A stretch of 64,000 nucleotides of DNA from Scytonema sp. UIC 10036 (GTDB taxonomy: Bacteria > Cyanobacteriota > Cyanobacteriia > Cyanobacteriales > Nostocaceae). Position numbers and translations under genes: made by a program. The number at the start of each line of letters is the position of its first letter. Positions within the stretch are counted from its first letter, which is position 1. This document shows positions 55,998-64,000 of the stretch, one piece after another. The stretch lies in assembly GCF_009725235.1 (NCBI RefSeq), contig NZ_WJFC01000001.1, positions 124,001 through 188,000 on the forward strand, read 5' to 3'. The notes below the pieces were generated by a model that was given only the letters and a program-made list of their open reading frames with translations, ran no database searches and was not told the origin of the DNA.

Positions 55998-56564
55998 TTA
56001 CAAAGTAGCTCTATCTTTTCCGAAGATATCTATTTCATACTCTTGAGCATTTTCCATTTCATTTACATAGCCGCACTTGACATTTGGAAAAGAATCACAG
56101 TAAGTGACGTAAGGCTTGATATCGAGTACGGGCGTTTGATCCAGTAGATCGATTCCCTCAATATGCAAAATTAAACCTTCTATTTTGATAAGCTTGGCGG
56201 CGCTGATTCCAATGGGGTTGGGACGATGGGGGGCGCGAGTCGCTAGTGTGCCTCGTCGAATGCGGGGTCCTCGTGGCAGTATAACAGTAGGGTTCCAATG
56301 TTTGTTTAGGTGCAGCCACGAGATGACCCAAATACGCTCAAAGCCGTCCATGTCTTTGAGGGCAATGGGGGGTACTAGATCGGGGAAAAGTTCTATTTGT
56401 GCGATCGCAGGCTGGTAATATGAAGGAGTGCGTTGAAGTTGGGCTTGACGTGGTGTACCGTGTCGCTCTTTGTAGGGGGAGTGAATTATACCAATAGGGT
56501 GTAAAGTAATTCCATCAGGAAACGAAACTGCTTGAATGTAGTCTTTAGGAGGGAGTTTAGGCAT
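55998..56564 (-). CDS. trmO: tRNA (N6-threonylcarbamoyladenosine) methyltransferase TrmO
   Basis: This 188-residue protein shows the TsaA/TrmO barrel: GIIHSPYKERHGTPRQAQLQ, DMDGFERIWVISWLH and RRGTLATRAPHRPNPIGISA with the SAM-binding region. TrmO methylates t6A37 in tRNA-Thr to m6t6A. It is downstream of and convergent with the oxidase gene. Confidence 0.9.
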   Translation of the reverse strand: MPKLPPKDYIQAVSFPDGITLHPIGIIHSPYKERHGTPRQAQLQRTPSYYQPAIAQIELFPDLVPPIALKDMDGFERIWVISWLHLNKHWNPTVILPRGPRIRRGTLATRAPHRPNPIGISAAKLIKIEGLILHIEGIDLLDQTPVLDIKPYVTYCDSFPNVKCGYVNEMENAQEYEIDIFGKDRATL

Positions 56565-56676
56565 ACTAAAGCATAAAAGATGAAGGATAAAGTATTAATA
56601 CGAGTTCAAGGTAGCGATCGGTTCTCCAGATGCATCTTGGGTGAACATAGAACGCTCCTCGCTGACCCAACGCCCG

Positions 56677-56829
56677 TCAAAACTCAATTAGGTTGAGTCC
56701 CAACCACTCACAGGCTTTGCCTGCACTGATTTTCTCGCGCTTGTAAAGGATGATGGCAATTTCTAGTTTGAGGTCTGCTTCAGACATTTCACTAGCACTC
56801 AAGATATCATCGGGAATTAGGAGATTCAT
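56677..56829 (-). pseudogene. UPF0175-like antitoxin fragment
   Basis: A 50-codon frame reads MNLLIPDDILSASEMSEADL and LKLEIAIILYKREKISAGKA, ending at LGLNLIEF. This matches the first half of UPF0175 antitoxins, which are ~80-90 residues and continue after LIEF. The truncation suggests decay. No partner toxin is seen next to it. Confidence 0.5.
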
Positions 56830-57262
56830 GGGGAATGTTTCTGATGAGGGATTTTAACTAGCAATAGTCCCAGTTTACCAAGCTGATTGGGAACTTTCCA
56901 ATGAATAAGGTCACCACACCAGAGAACTGGAAACTTCTCCAAGCTCGACTGTAAGCGTTGCTTGACAGCAAAGGATATGGTTTGTTTAATGTGTTCAAAC
57001 AGAAATGAACGTTGAGTGTAGGTACGCCTAGTTTTTTTGAGAATGCGAGCGCACTTAACTTTACCTGAATTAGCTTTTTGATATCAACTATCACTAGGCA
57101 TACTATAGAAGTTGAAATCAATCAATCAAAATATTCTTTTATAAGCAAATAGTCATATAAAATTCTGAAAAAATAGTAGAGCATTCTAGGCTCCTGTATT
57201 ATGACTTTATGCCTTTACATCGAATTAGATATGGCTGAAAGCCAACAAAGGCAACTATGAAA

Positions 57263-57677
57263 TTAAAAAAGTATTAATTTATACAACAGAATTTCTATCA
57301 CATTGACATCGTCCAAAACTATCTTGACACTGAAATTATCCCCAGCAGAGGCGCTAAACTGTAATTCAATTTTTTTATTATCGTTTTTAGCTTTAGCTTC
57401 CATAACAGCAGTTCCCTCTTCATCTAATATCATCACATTAAGCAAGGGTGGTAGGTACTCTTGACCATTTTTTGGACGCAACTCCACGAGAATTTTCATC
57501 TCGTCAAAGTTGCTTTCATCATGACTGACCTTAACAACTATCCCTACTGCTGCTCTCGACGCTTGTGCTGCATTCTTTAATGAAATATTCTTTAGGTTGA
57601 GACCAAGCTATGACTTCTGTTAGAGGAATAATTACTTTTTTGTCGTTAATCTTAGTTTTGTAGACGGGACTGCTCAT
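57263..57677 (-). pseudogene. DUF1822-family gene remnant
   Basis: From ATG 57677 the strand encodes TEVIAWSQPKEYFIKE, then the frame shifts near 57560 into a piece with VELRPKNGQEYLPPLLNVMI and LQFSASAGDNFSVKIVLDD. The latter is the C-terminal domain of cyanobacterial DUF1822 proteins. About 200 residues between the two parts are missing. Confidence 0.55.
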
Positions 57678-57782
57678 TTAAGTGGGATTTGGCTAGTTTT
57701 TTAAGCGAACCCTTATTTATAGTGATTTTGCAATGTCCTGCAACAACAACAAGTATTGAGAATGAAATAACGGAGTCTTGTT

Positions 57783-58130
57783 ATGACAAATCCGATCTCT
57801 CGTGCGATCGCTCACATCAGTGCTTTCCTTAAAGAATTTCAAGTCAAGCGTTTCGTAGCTGTTGTCTTAGTTGGATTTTTAGTGCTGACAACAAGCGTTA
57901 ATGCTGACCGTGGTACTCAAGCTGTCACCAAGAGAGTTGACCAAGCGGTACGTCAAGATACTTCTGACAGACCCAAAACAACAGGAGAGTGGAATAAAGA
58001 AGCTCGTGAAACAGAAGATGCTCCTGGCGAACGAGTTCAAAGAATTGCCAAAGAATCCGCAGAAGCAGTGAAAGACTTTGGGTCTTTGTATCCAGACACC
58101 GTTAAGAGAACTGCAGGCGATCGCGACTAA
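57783..58130 (+). CDS. small membrane-anchored hypothetical protein
   Basis: This 115-residue protein has one N-terminal membrane or signal segment (FVAVVLVGFLVLTTS) and a charged hydrophilic remainder with TKRVDQAVRQDTSDR and RVQRIAKESAEAVKDF. Similar small proteins are common in filamentous cyanobacteria and may be stress-related. The ribosome site GGAG is clear. Confidence 0.7.
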   Translation: MTNPISRAIAHISAFLKEFQVKRFVAVVLVGFLVLTTSVNADRGTQAVTKRVDQAVRQDTSDRPKTTGEWNKEARETEDAPGERVQRIAKESAEAVKDFGSLYPDTVKRTAGDRD

Positions 58131-58211
58131 TTGTTCCGCCTCCGACGCTCCCCTCAGCACACGGATACGTCGGACACCCCACCTCGTCCACCTCGTTCGT
58201 CTACCTCGTCC

Positions 58212-58327
58212 ACCTCGTTCCTAGCCTCAGGCTAGACCTCACCTCGTTCCCAGCCTCAGGCTAGACCTCACCTCGTTCCCAGCCTCAGGCTAGACCTCAC
58301 CTCGTTCCCAGCCTCAGGCTGGGAATG
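58212..58327. repeat. 29-base tandem repeat x4 with embedded palindrome
   Basis: Four units of ACCTCGTTCCCAGCCTCAGG plus CTAGACCTC start at 58212, 58241, 58270 and 58299 (period 29). Each has an inverted CAGCCTCAGGCTG core. There is no spacer variation, so this is not a CRISPR array. Confidence 0.9.
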
Positions 58328-58505
58328 CCTTTTTGAGAGGCTCCGCCTCCTATCCGAACCAGCCACATTCTTACCACATCCGCAAGGGACCCAATTTCCT
58401 GTATCATGTTCGACTATTGTGAGTTCGTAGTTGCGCTGAGAGCGTATGCACCACAATTACAAATGTAGTCTTAGAGTCGCTCCGAACATGATATTATAAA
58501 TAACT

Positions 58506-59330
58506 ATGAACATTACTATTATTGGATGCGGATACGTAGGTTATGCGGTAGCTCAACACTGGCAGAAAATGCCATTTACAATTACTGCTACCACAACTAC
58601 CCCCGAACGTGTCCCCTTATTACAAGCGGTAGCCCAAAGAGTTGCGATTGTCAAAGGTAGCGATCGCGAAGCTTTAAAATCAATCTTACAAAATCAAGAT
58701 GTTATACTTTTGAGCGTTGGTGCCAAGGGCGCTGATAACTACGAGGAAGCTTACTTGCACACCGCTCAAACTTTAATCGATGTCATAAAACAGACACCAA
58801 CGGTACGACATCTCATTTATACAGGAAGTTATTCTGTATACGGAGATAGAAATGGGGATTGGGTAGATGAAGAGTCATCAGTTGAACCTGCCAACAAAAA
58901 CGGGGAAATTCTGAGGGATACCGAACAAATTTTACTATCAGCCTCAGATGAAAATCTCCGTGTCTGTATTTTACGGTTGGGAGGAATTTACGGTCCAGGT
59001 CGAGAGTTAATCGAACTGTTGGATCGATTTGCTGGTACAACCAGACCAGGTAATGGAGAGGATGTTACAAACTGGATTCACTTGGGTGATATTGTTGGTG
59101 CAATAGACTTTGCCCGCGAGCATCAACTCCAAGGTATTTATAACTTAGTCGATGATGCACATCTTATAAGTTGGGAATTATACGATCGCCTCTATGAAGC
59201 ACACAATCTACCAAAAGTCACATGGGATTCTTCCCAACAGAGCAAGCGTCCTTACAATGCCACGGTTTCTAATAAGAAAATAAAAGAAGCGGGATACAAG
59301 CTTATTCACCCCGATATGATTTTTAAATGA
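58506..59330 (+). CDS. NAD-dependent epimerase/dehydratase family protein (SDR, YeeZ-like)
   Basis: This 274-residue Rossmann protein has an N-terminal IGCGYVGYAVA, a YTGSYSVYGDRNG motif with the SDR Tyr and LRLGGIYGPGREL. It belongs to the extended SDR family; the substrate is unknown. Its last four bases overlap the start of the alpha/beta hydrolase gene. Confidence 0.82.
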   Translation: MNITIIGCGYVGYAVAQHWQKMPFTITATTTTPERVPLLQAVAQRVAIVKGSDREALKSILQNQDVILLSVGAKGADNYEEAYLHTAQTLIDVIKQTPTVRHLIYTGSYSVYGDRNGDWVDEESSVEPANKNGEILRDTEQILLSASDENLRVCILRLGGIYGPGRELIELLDRFAGTTRPGNGEDVTNWIHLGDIVGAIDFAREHQLQGIYNLVDDAHLISWELYDRLYEAHNLPKVTWDSSQQSKRPYNATVSNKKIKEAGYKLIHPDMIFK

Positions 59331-60238
59331 TTACTCAAGATCGAGCAACATCTTCCACCCAGTTTTACACTTGGAAAAACTATCGCGCTTGCTACGAAGC
59401 CCTCAAGCCCAACTTTTCCGCACCTGAAGGCACTCCCCTGTTACTGATTCACCCCATTGGGGTTGGCTTGTCACGAAAATTTTGGCGGCGGTTTCAGAGT
59501 GAATGGTACAAACAAGGACACCTTAATTCCATTTACAATCCCGATTTATTGGGATGCGGCGAAAGCGATATGCCTCACGTCGCTTACACTCCCAATGATT
59601 GGGCAAAACAGTTGCAACACTTCTTGCGAACAGTTGTACAAAAACCTGTCATCTTAGTCGTGCAAGGTGCTTTATTTCCAGTTGCCATCGAATTAGCCCA
59701 ACAAGAACCCAATTTGATTAGCGGCTTAGTGCTAGCGAGTCCTCCCGCTATGCCCTTACTAACGAAAGACACACCTCAGTGGCAGCAGAAAACAATCTGG
59801 AACCTTCTAGATTCATCTTTAGGCAACGCTTTTTACCGCTACGCCCGACGGGAAAAGTTTTTAAGTTCCTTCTCAACTCGTCAACTGTTTAAATCAAGCG
59901 AGGCTGTAGACACTGAATGGATAAACACCTTACAAGAGGGTGCAAAAAATCCTGAGAGCCGTCATGCCGTTTTTGCGTTTTTAGCTGGCTTTTGGCGTCA
60001 GGACTATAGCAGCGCCATATCTTCTATAAAACAACCAACATTAGTTGTTTTAGGTGAGGATATTTCAAGCATTGCCAAAGAAGGTAAAGGATTAAACCCA
60101 GATGAATGGTTAGCTGATTATCTTGCTCGGTTGCCCAAAGGTCGGGGAGTAAAGATTCCCGGTCGCAATGTTTTACCCTATGAATCTACTCCTGAATTTG
60201 TTAGAGCAGTAGCACCATTTATTGGCGACCTATCTTAA
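59327..60238 (+). CDS. alpha/beta-hydrolase-fold protein lacking the usual nucleophile
   Basis: This 303-residue protein shows the oxyanion HPIGVGLSRKFWRR, DLLGCGESDMP and a C-terminal EST strand. At the nucleophile elbow the family G-x-S-x-G is replaced by VVQGALFP, so no catalytic Ser is evident. It may be a non-enzymatic or altered-function member. It is coupled to the SDR gene by a four-base overlap. Confidence 0.75.
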   Translation: MITQDRATSSTQFYTWKNYRACYEALKPNFSAPEGTPLLLIHPIGVGLSRKFWRRFQSEWYKQGHLNSIYNPDLLGCGESDMPHVAYTPNDWAKQLQHFLRTVVQKPVILVVQGALFPVAIELAQQEPNLISGLVLASPPAMPLLTKDTPQWQQKTIWNLLDSSLGNAFYRYARREKFLSSFSTRQLFKSSEAVDTEWINTLQEGAKNPESRHAVFAFLAGFWRQDYSSAISSIKQPTLVVLGEDISSIAKEGKGLNPDEWLADYLARLPKGRGVKIPGRNVLPYESTPEFVRAVAPFIGDLS

Positions 60239-60289
60239 TTTTAGAGTGGGTAGTGCTAGAACGCCAATTAGACATCTCCTTCAAAAGAA

Positions 60290-60319
60290 TGTAGAGACTA
60301 AGCATGGCTAGTCTCTACA
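60290..60319. terminator. TGTAGAGAC hairpin
   Basis: Arms TGTAGAGACTA and TAGTCTCTACA form a 12-base stem. It follows the alpha/beta hydrolase gene and belongs to the dispersed TGTAGAGAC family. Confidence 0.5.
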
Positions 60320-60459
60320 AGGATTTCTTGGTATCTCGTTGGCGTAGAAACGCGCTCTCATGAAAGTCTTACTTAAGTGACAAATTAAAAAAACGTAACA
60401 GCACACTTGTAGCACTTTTGCGGCACACTGATGTCAGAAGACAAAATAAGATTGAAAAG

Positions 60460-61248
60460 ATGGCAACCGAAAACTCTCGCATTGTTACGAATTTACCGCC
60501 AGAACTTGGTGAGCGGTTAAAACAATTTTGTGATGAAAAGCAAATAAAAACCAGTGAAGCTATCAAACAAATTCTCAGTGAATTTTTTGATAAACCACCG
60601 AGTTCCTCTACCAGTACTCAGGATTGGGAACCGCGAATAGCGGTTATCGAGAAAAGATTATCTTTATTAGATGAGTTGACACAAAGAATATCTGCCGTAG
60701 AAAGTTCTTTTGCCGGATTCCAGGAACGAATGAATGTTCCTCTGAGTGTTCCAGCACAAGATATTCCACCAGTGTTGGTAGAAAGTGTGCCAGAATCTCT
60801 TCCAGAACCAAGCAAAATATCTGAGGATACTCCTAAAGCTCAATCTCAGAAGAAAAGCAAAAACGGGTCTGTTTCAAAAACCAGCACAACATCTAAGGCG
60901 ACTCCTCAAACCCAATCTCGGAAGAAAAGCAAAGACGAGTCGCCTCTAGAAACTAGCACAACATCTGAAGATACTTCTAAAGTCCAATCTCAGAAGAAAA
61001 GTAAAGATGAGGCGGCTCTAGAAACCAGCAAAATATCTGAGGACACTCTGGTAGAATCGCCCAAAGAATCTACCGCCAGCCGAACATGCACTGTCAATGA
61101 GTTGGCTAAAAGATTGAGTGTCACAAAGACGACAATTTCGCGCAACAAAGACCGGGAGAATTTTCGCTCTTGGTCTCAGGGACACGATCCTGAGGGAGTG
61201 GCTTGGGAATTTCACCCTGAGGAGATGCTTTTTTATTCACTAAAATAA
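60460..61248 (+). CDS. RHH/HTH protein with three ~32-residue Lys/Ser repeats
   Basis: This protein of ~262 residues is read from ATG 60460 (an upstream ATG at 60418 is less likely). The N-terminus looks like a ribbon-helix-helix/CopG motif: RIVTNLPPELGERLKQFCDE, then KTSEAIKQIL. The middle carries three imperfect repeats of QSQKKSKDE...TSTTSEDT (~140-205), and the C-terminus has a winged or HTH-like segment VNELAKRLSVTKTTISRNKD. It is probably a DNA-binding architectural or regulatory protein; the target is unknown. Confidence 0.7.
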   Translation: MATENSRIVTNLPPELGERLKQFCDEKQIKTSEAIKQILSEFFDKPPSSSTSTQDWEPRIAVIEKRLSLLDELTQRISAVESSFAGFQERMNVPLSVPAQDIPPVLVESVPESLPEPSKISEDTPKAQSQKKSKNGSVSKTSTTSKATPQTQSRKKSKDESPLETSTTSEDTSKVQSQKKSKDEAALETSKISEDTLVESPKESTASRTCTVNELAKRLSVTKTTISRNKDRENFRSWSQGHDPEGVAWEFHPEEMLFYSLK

Positions 61249-61482
61249 TAAAAAACTCTCAATTGAAAATTAACGAATTCCGGGAACCGTGTTTTTGAGA
61301 ATGTCCGATGACGAATCTGTAATATCAGAAACTGTCCCGGTATACTTTTGGTCATTTGTCATTTGTTATTTGTTATTTGTCGTTGAGAGGATGTTTGAAA
61401 AGTGATGATTCATGTATCAAATATTTTTTACCCCACGCTAACCCTCCCCGATGGATTGGTTCGGGAACTGGAAATTCAATTT

Positions 61483-61512
61483 CCCCCCTTTATAAGGGGG
61501 GATTAAGGGGGG
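61483..61512. repeat. CCCCCC...GGGGGG dispersed palindrome
   Basis: CCCCCCTTTATAAGGGGGG and a further AAGGGGGG form a small palindromic element before the CYTH gene; similar elements are widely dispersed in cyanobacteria. Confidence 0.65.
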
Positions 61513-61578
61513 TAATAATGCAGTAAAAATCACAGCCAACCACTTTTCAAACATCCTCTGAAGAAAAGATTACCTAAA

Positions 61579-62043
61579 ATGGCACGAGAAATAGAACGTA
61601 AATTTTTAGTCAAAGGAAATAGTTGGCGCAACCTAGGAGAGGGAAGCGTGTACCGTCAGGGATACATTGCCACGCAAAAAGGAGCCACTGTACGTGTTCG
61701 CATAGTAGGAGATCGGGGTTATTTAACGATTAAAGGGCCTACTGTCAATTATTCAAGAGCAGAATTTGAGTATTCCATTCCGCTTGAAGATGCTCGAGAA
61801 ATGCTGGACACGTTATGTGAGCGACCTTTGATAGAAAAAATCAGATATAGAGTGGAGTGGGGAGGTTTGATTTGGGAAATTGATGAGTTTGATGGTGTTA
61901 ATAAAGGACTGATATTAGCAGAAGTTGAACTGAGTAATGAAAAACAACAGATTGAATTACCAATCTGGATTGGTGAGGAAGTTTCAGATAATCCTAGATA
62001 TTTTAATAGCAATTTAGTAAAAGAGCCTTTTTTACAATGGTGA
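61579..62043 (+). CDS. CYTH-domain protein (triphosphate tunnel metalloenzyme)
   Basis: This 154-residue protein begins with the signature EIERKFLVKG (E-x-E-x-K) and continues with the alternating acidic/basic strands of the CYTH tunnel. Members act on triphosphates, for example as inorganic triphosphatase or adenylate cyclase IV. Class IV cyclase activity is possible but less likely than polyphosphatase. A hairpin with CCCCTGC/GCAGGGG stem follows. Confidence 0.88.
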   Translation: MAREIERKFLVKGNSWRNLGEGSVYRQGYIATQKGATVRVRIVGDRGYLTIKGPTVNYSRAEFEYSIPLEDAREMLDTLCERPLIEKIRYRVEWGGLIWEIDEFDGVNKGLILAEVELSNEKQQIELPIWIGEEVSDNPRYFNSNLVKEPFLQW

Positions 62044-62079
62044 GATTATCTGCTGAACAAGCTAAAGAAAATACAAAAA

Positions 62080-62109
62080 CCCCTGCTACGTAGGGTAAGA
62101 AGGCAGGGG
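62080..62109 (+). terminator. CCCCTGC/GCAGGGG stem-loop after the CYTH gene
   Basis: Seven-base arms CCCCTGC and GCAGGGG flank a 16-base loop 37 bases after the stop codon. The T tail is weak. Confidence 0.5.
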
Positions 62110-62451
62110 CAATAAGGATATCAATGTGTATTCAACTTCTTATTTTCTTGGAAAGGTACATAAATGTTTACTATCTATGGATAGGTTAAATGTAAAGCTT
62201 GCTTGTGATGGTCGATACAATTGAGAATTTTGAGCATATATATATATGGTGTTATGACAAATGGGGAAATTCCTGTCTAAAATATAGAAAAGATGTTTTG
62301 GTAACTTGACTTAAATTTTAATAGTTTATGTTAAGGGTGGATAATTATTAATAATTTCATTGAATGTTTTTTTGAAGAAAACATCCTTTTTTTTTGTTTT
62401 ACGATGTTTAAATAATTAAAGAGTGAGAATTTGAAGATTAGGAATTTGAAG

Positions 62452-63663
62452 ATGGATATACATAAGATAGAAATAGACACATTTGCTCAACGCGCAGAGG
62501 GAATGTATCAGCGATTAGCAAGTCTGTACAACAATTCTCCCGATATCATAAATTTGCCATCAGATAGGTTGCCTCAAACCTTTATGGAACTTGGTCATGC
62601 CTCAGAAATCGTGAAAATAGCGACTGAGGAACTGTACCAGCAAAATGAGGAAATTGCACAATTGCGTGACTTAGCAGAAACAGAAAGCCAAAGATATCGA
62701 GAATTGTTTGAGTTGGCTCCAGATGCTTATTTAGTGACAGATAATCTTGGCATCATTCAAGAAGCCAACCGTGCGGCTGCCCATATGCTGAATTTGTCAC
62801 AGCATTATTTAGTAGGAAAACCAATCGCCAATTATGTTGCTCTAGAAGATCGTCATCGCTTTCGCAGCTTGCTTAAGCAGCTTGAGGAGTGCGGCGATAA
62901 AGCGATGGAGTTAGTCCTTGGCTTTTTAAAACGCAATGGGGATGTGTTTGATGCAGCTATAACAGTAGCTGTGGCTTGCAATCGACAGGGTCAACCAACA
63001 CAAGCTCGCTGGCTGATACGTGATATTAGCGAACAGCAAGCTTTTCTACGCGATCGCCAATGCAAGCCAGCAGAGTTAGCCTCCGTTAACCATGACTGTA
63101 ACCATGTGGAAAATCGTCTTTTGCACAAATATTGCAAAGGAGAAACAATTCCTCTCAACCCAAGTGCAATTTGGTATGTGTCTCAGGGTATGGTGAAGTT
63201 GAGTACCCTTTGTGAAACGGGAGAGGAAGTATTGATTGGGTTAGCAGGAGAAGGCATGGTTTTTGGTTCGAGTCTAACCTCGCTACACATTTATCAAGCA
63301 ACAGCTATGTCAGATACAGAGTTGTCATCAATTTCTCTGGCAGAAATTGCAACTTCCCAAACTCTGAGCCATACCTTATTACCAAAAATCAATCGCAGGT
63401 TAAAGCAAACAGAAGCTTTTTTAGCTGTTGTTGGTAGGCGAAGGGTTGAAGACCGTATTAACTACCTATTGCAGCTGCTTAAACAAGAAATTGGGCAAAA
63501 AGTGGCTCAAGGGATTCGCTTTAGTGTTCGCCTTACTCATGAAGAGCTTGCGAGTGCGTGCTGTACCACTAGAGTTACAATTACACGGTTAATGGGAAAA
63601 TTACAAAAACAAGGAAAAATTAGTTTTGACTCAAAAAACCACATTATTATCAAAGATTTGTAA
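62452..63663 (+). CDS. PAS-domain CRP/FNR-family regulator
   Basis: This 403-residue regulator has an N-terminal helical part, a PAS domain (~80-195; YRELFELAPDAYLVTDNLGI, NRAAAHMLNL), then a CRP-type ligand fold (~215-300) and a C-terminal HTH (RLTHEELASACCTTRVTITR followed by LMGKLQKQG). The cNMP-binding site looks degenerate, so the PAS domain is likely the main sensor (redox, oxygen or small molecule). ATG 62452 is preferred over a TTG at 62431. Confidence 0.85.
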   Translation: MDIHKIEIDTFAQRAEGMYQRLASLYNNSPDIINLPSDRLPQTFMELGHASEIVKIATEELYQQNEEIAQLRDLAETESQRYRELFELAPDAYLVTDNLGIIQEANRAAAHMLNLSQHYLVGKPIANYVALEDRHRFRSLLKQLEECGDKAMELVLGFLKRNGDVFDAAITVAVACNRQGQPTQARWLIRDISEQQAFLRDRQCKPAELASVNHDCNHVENRLLHKYCKGETIPLNPSAIWYVSQGMVKLSTLCETGEEVLIGLAGEGMVFGSSLTSLHIYQATAMSDTELSSISLAEIATSQTLSHTLLPKINRRLKQTEAFLAVVGRRRVEDRINYLLQLLKQEIGQKVAQGIRFSVRLTHEELASACCTTRVTITRLMGKLQKQGKISFDSKNHIIIKDL

Positions 63664-64000
63664 CAGATGTCATTTCCCAATCTCGGTAGAGCTTTTCGGC
63701 GTGGAACATAATATCTTCATTCGGAAGTCTGATTTTAGCTTTTTCTCTAGGATACAAGTTCTCAATGGCTGTTGTATCTTGTTCAACTACAGTAGCTACA
63801 GCTTTAAGAATTGAATTTTTTAATAACAAATCCAAACCAGGTAACTTCATTTTCGTGTAAACAAGAACAAAAGTTTTAGTACTATTTTCTGTTTCAGGAT
63901 AGAGGACATGAGTTTGTAAAAGTTTAACAACAACAGGGGTCTGGGTTTGAAAGGCTGTAAGAGCGGGGAAAGCGTATTCTAAAGTACCTTTGTACATTTT
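63650..64000 (-). CDS. C-terminal part of a probable Rieske oxygenase (cut by window edge)
   Basis: At least 115 residues are visible; the gene continues beyond the window. The C-terminus, VVEQDTTAIENLYPREKAKI followed by RLPNEDIMFHAEKLYRDW, resembles aromatic-ring-hydroxylating dioxygenase alpha subunits. It overlaps the end of the convergent PAS-CRP gene by 14 bases. Confidence 0.55.
   Translation of the reverse strand, partial: KMYKGTLEYAFPALTAFQTQTPVVVKLLQTHVLYPETENSTKTFVLVYTKMKLPGLDLLLKNSILKAVATVVEQDTTAIENLYPREKAKIRLPNEDIMFHAEKLYRDWEMTSVTNL

Noticed and set aside
56858..57121. Open frame of 87 residues
   Set aside because: It has no family-like pattern, no ribosome site, and lies in decayed DNA.
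58212..58327. CRISPR-like regular repeats
   Set aside because: The units are directly adjacent with no variable spacers, and no cas gene is nearby.

Overview
The window looks like chromosomal DNA of a filamentous, probably Nostocales-type cyanobacterium. The evidence is frequent GCGATCGC (HIP1) octamers, a ycf54 gene of chlorophyll synthesis, a folD-crtE-DUF212 run in cyanobacterial order, many cyclic-nucleotide and FHA signalling proteins, and intergenic spacers full of short tandem heptamers (CCATTAG, AGTGACC, TTGTCAT types). Several genes are decayed, which suits a large, repeat-rich genome. No tRNA, rRNA or CRISPR array was recognised.

Layout. 1-640: the N-terminal end of an IscB-like RNA-guided nuclease (minus strand, cut by the window edge) with a structured leader that is probably its omegaRNA. 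672-4908: a minus-strand nitrogen and nucleotide scavenging set (urea channel fused to EF-hands, 5'-nucleotidase, nucleoside hydrolase). 5409-7692: a response-regulator/cyclase and an MBL-fold hydrolase. 7796-16438: an 8.2 kb block bounded by an inverted ~204 bp repeat. It holds an unknown protein, a PLP-dependent amino-acid decarboxylase, an MFS exporter, a TerB-like protein, an Ebony-like A-PCP-GNAT synthetase and PanD. 16461-24000: FHA-flavoprotein and FHA/cNMP polyferredoxin pair, CheW, and MscS-cNMP channel. 24301-26690: small genes, including a ribbon-helix-helix/coiled-coil pair and a frameshifted secreted protein. 26728-34426: housekeeping genes (pdxJ, ycf54, DUF212, crtE, folD, NUDIX, AI-2E family). 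34457-38467: an AAA ATPase, a second coiled-coil gene, and decayed fragments. 38619-45000: mutS with repeats inserted in its reading frame, then small accessory genes. 46204-51759: a giant TamB-like protein. 52207-54250: a nucleotidyltransferase pair and a VapBC-type pair. 54480-64000: cupin, alpha-hydroxy-acid oxidase, TrmO, remnants, SDR and alpha/beta hydrolase, an RHH/HTH repeat protein, a CYTH protein, a PAS-CRP regulator, and the end of a probable Rieske oxygenase.

The most interesting system is 8552-16034. The adenylation pocket of the synthetase reads V-D-W-I-T-S-L-G-D-K, close to the known beta-alanine code VDWVISLADK. The next gene encodes PanD, which makes beta-alanine, and the C-terminal domain resembles a GNAT/AANAT fold like the amine-accepting domain of insect Ebony. 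A decarboxylase that could make the amine and a Bcr/CflA-type exporter lie just upstream. The inference is a self-contained pathway that makes and exports a beta-alanyl-amine. The parts are read from sequence; the product is a hypothesis.
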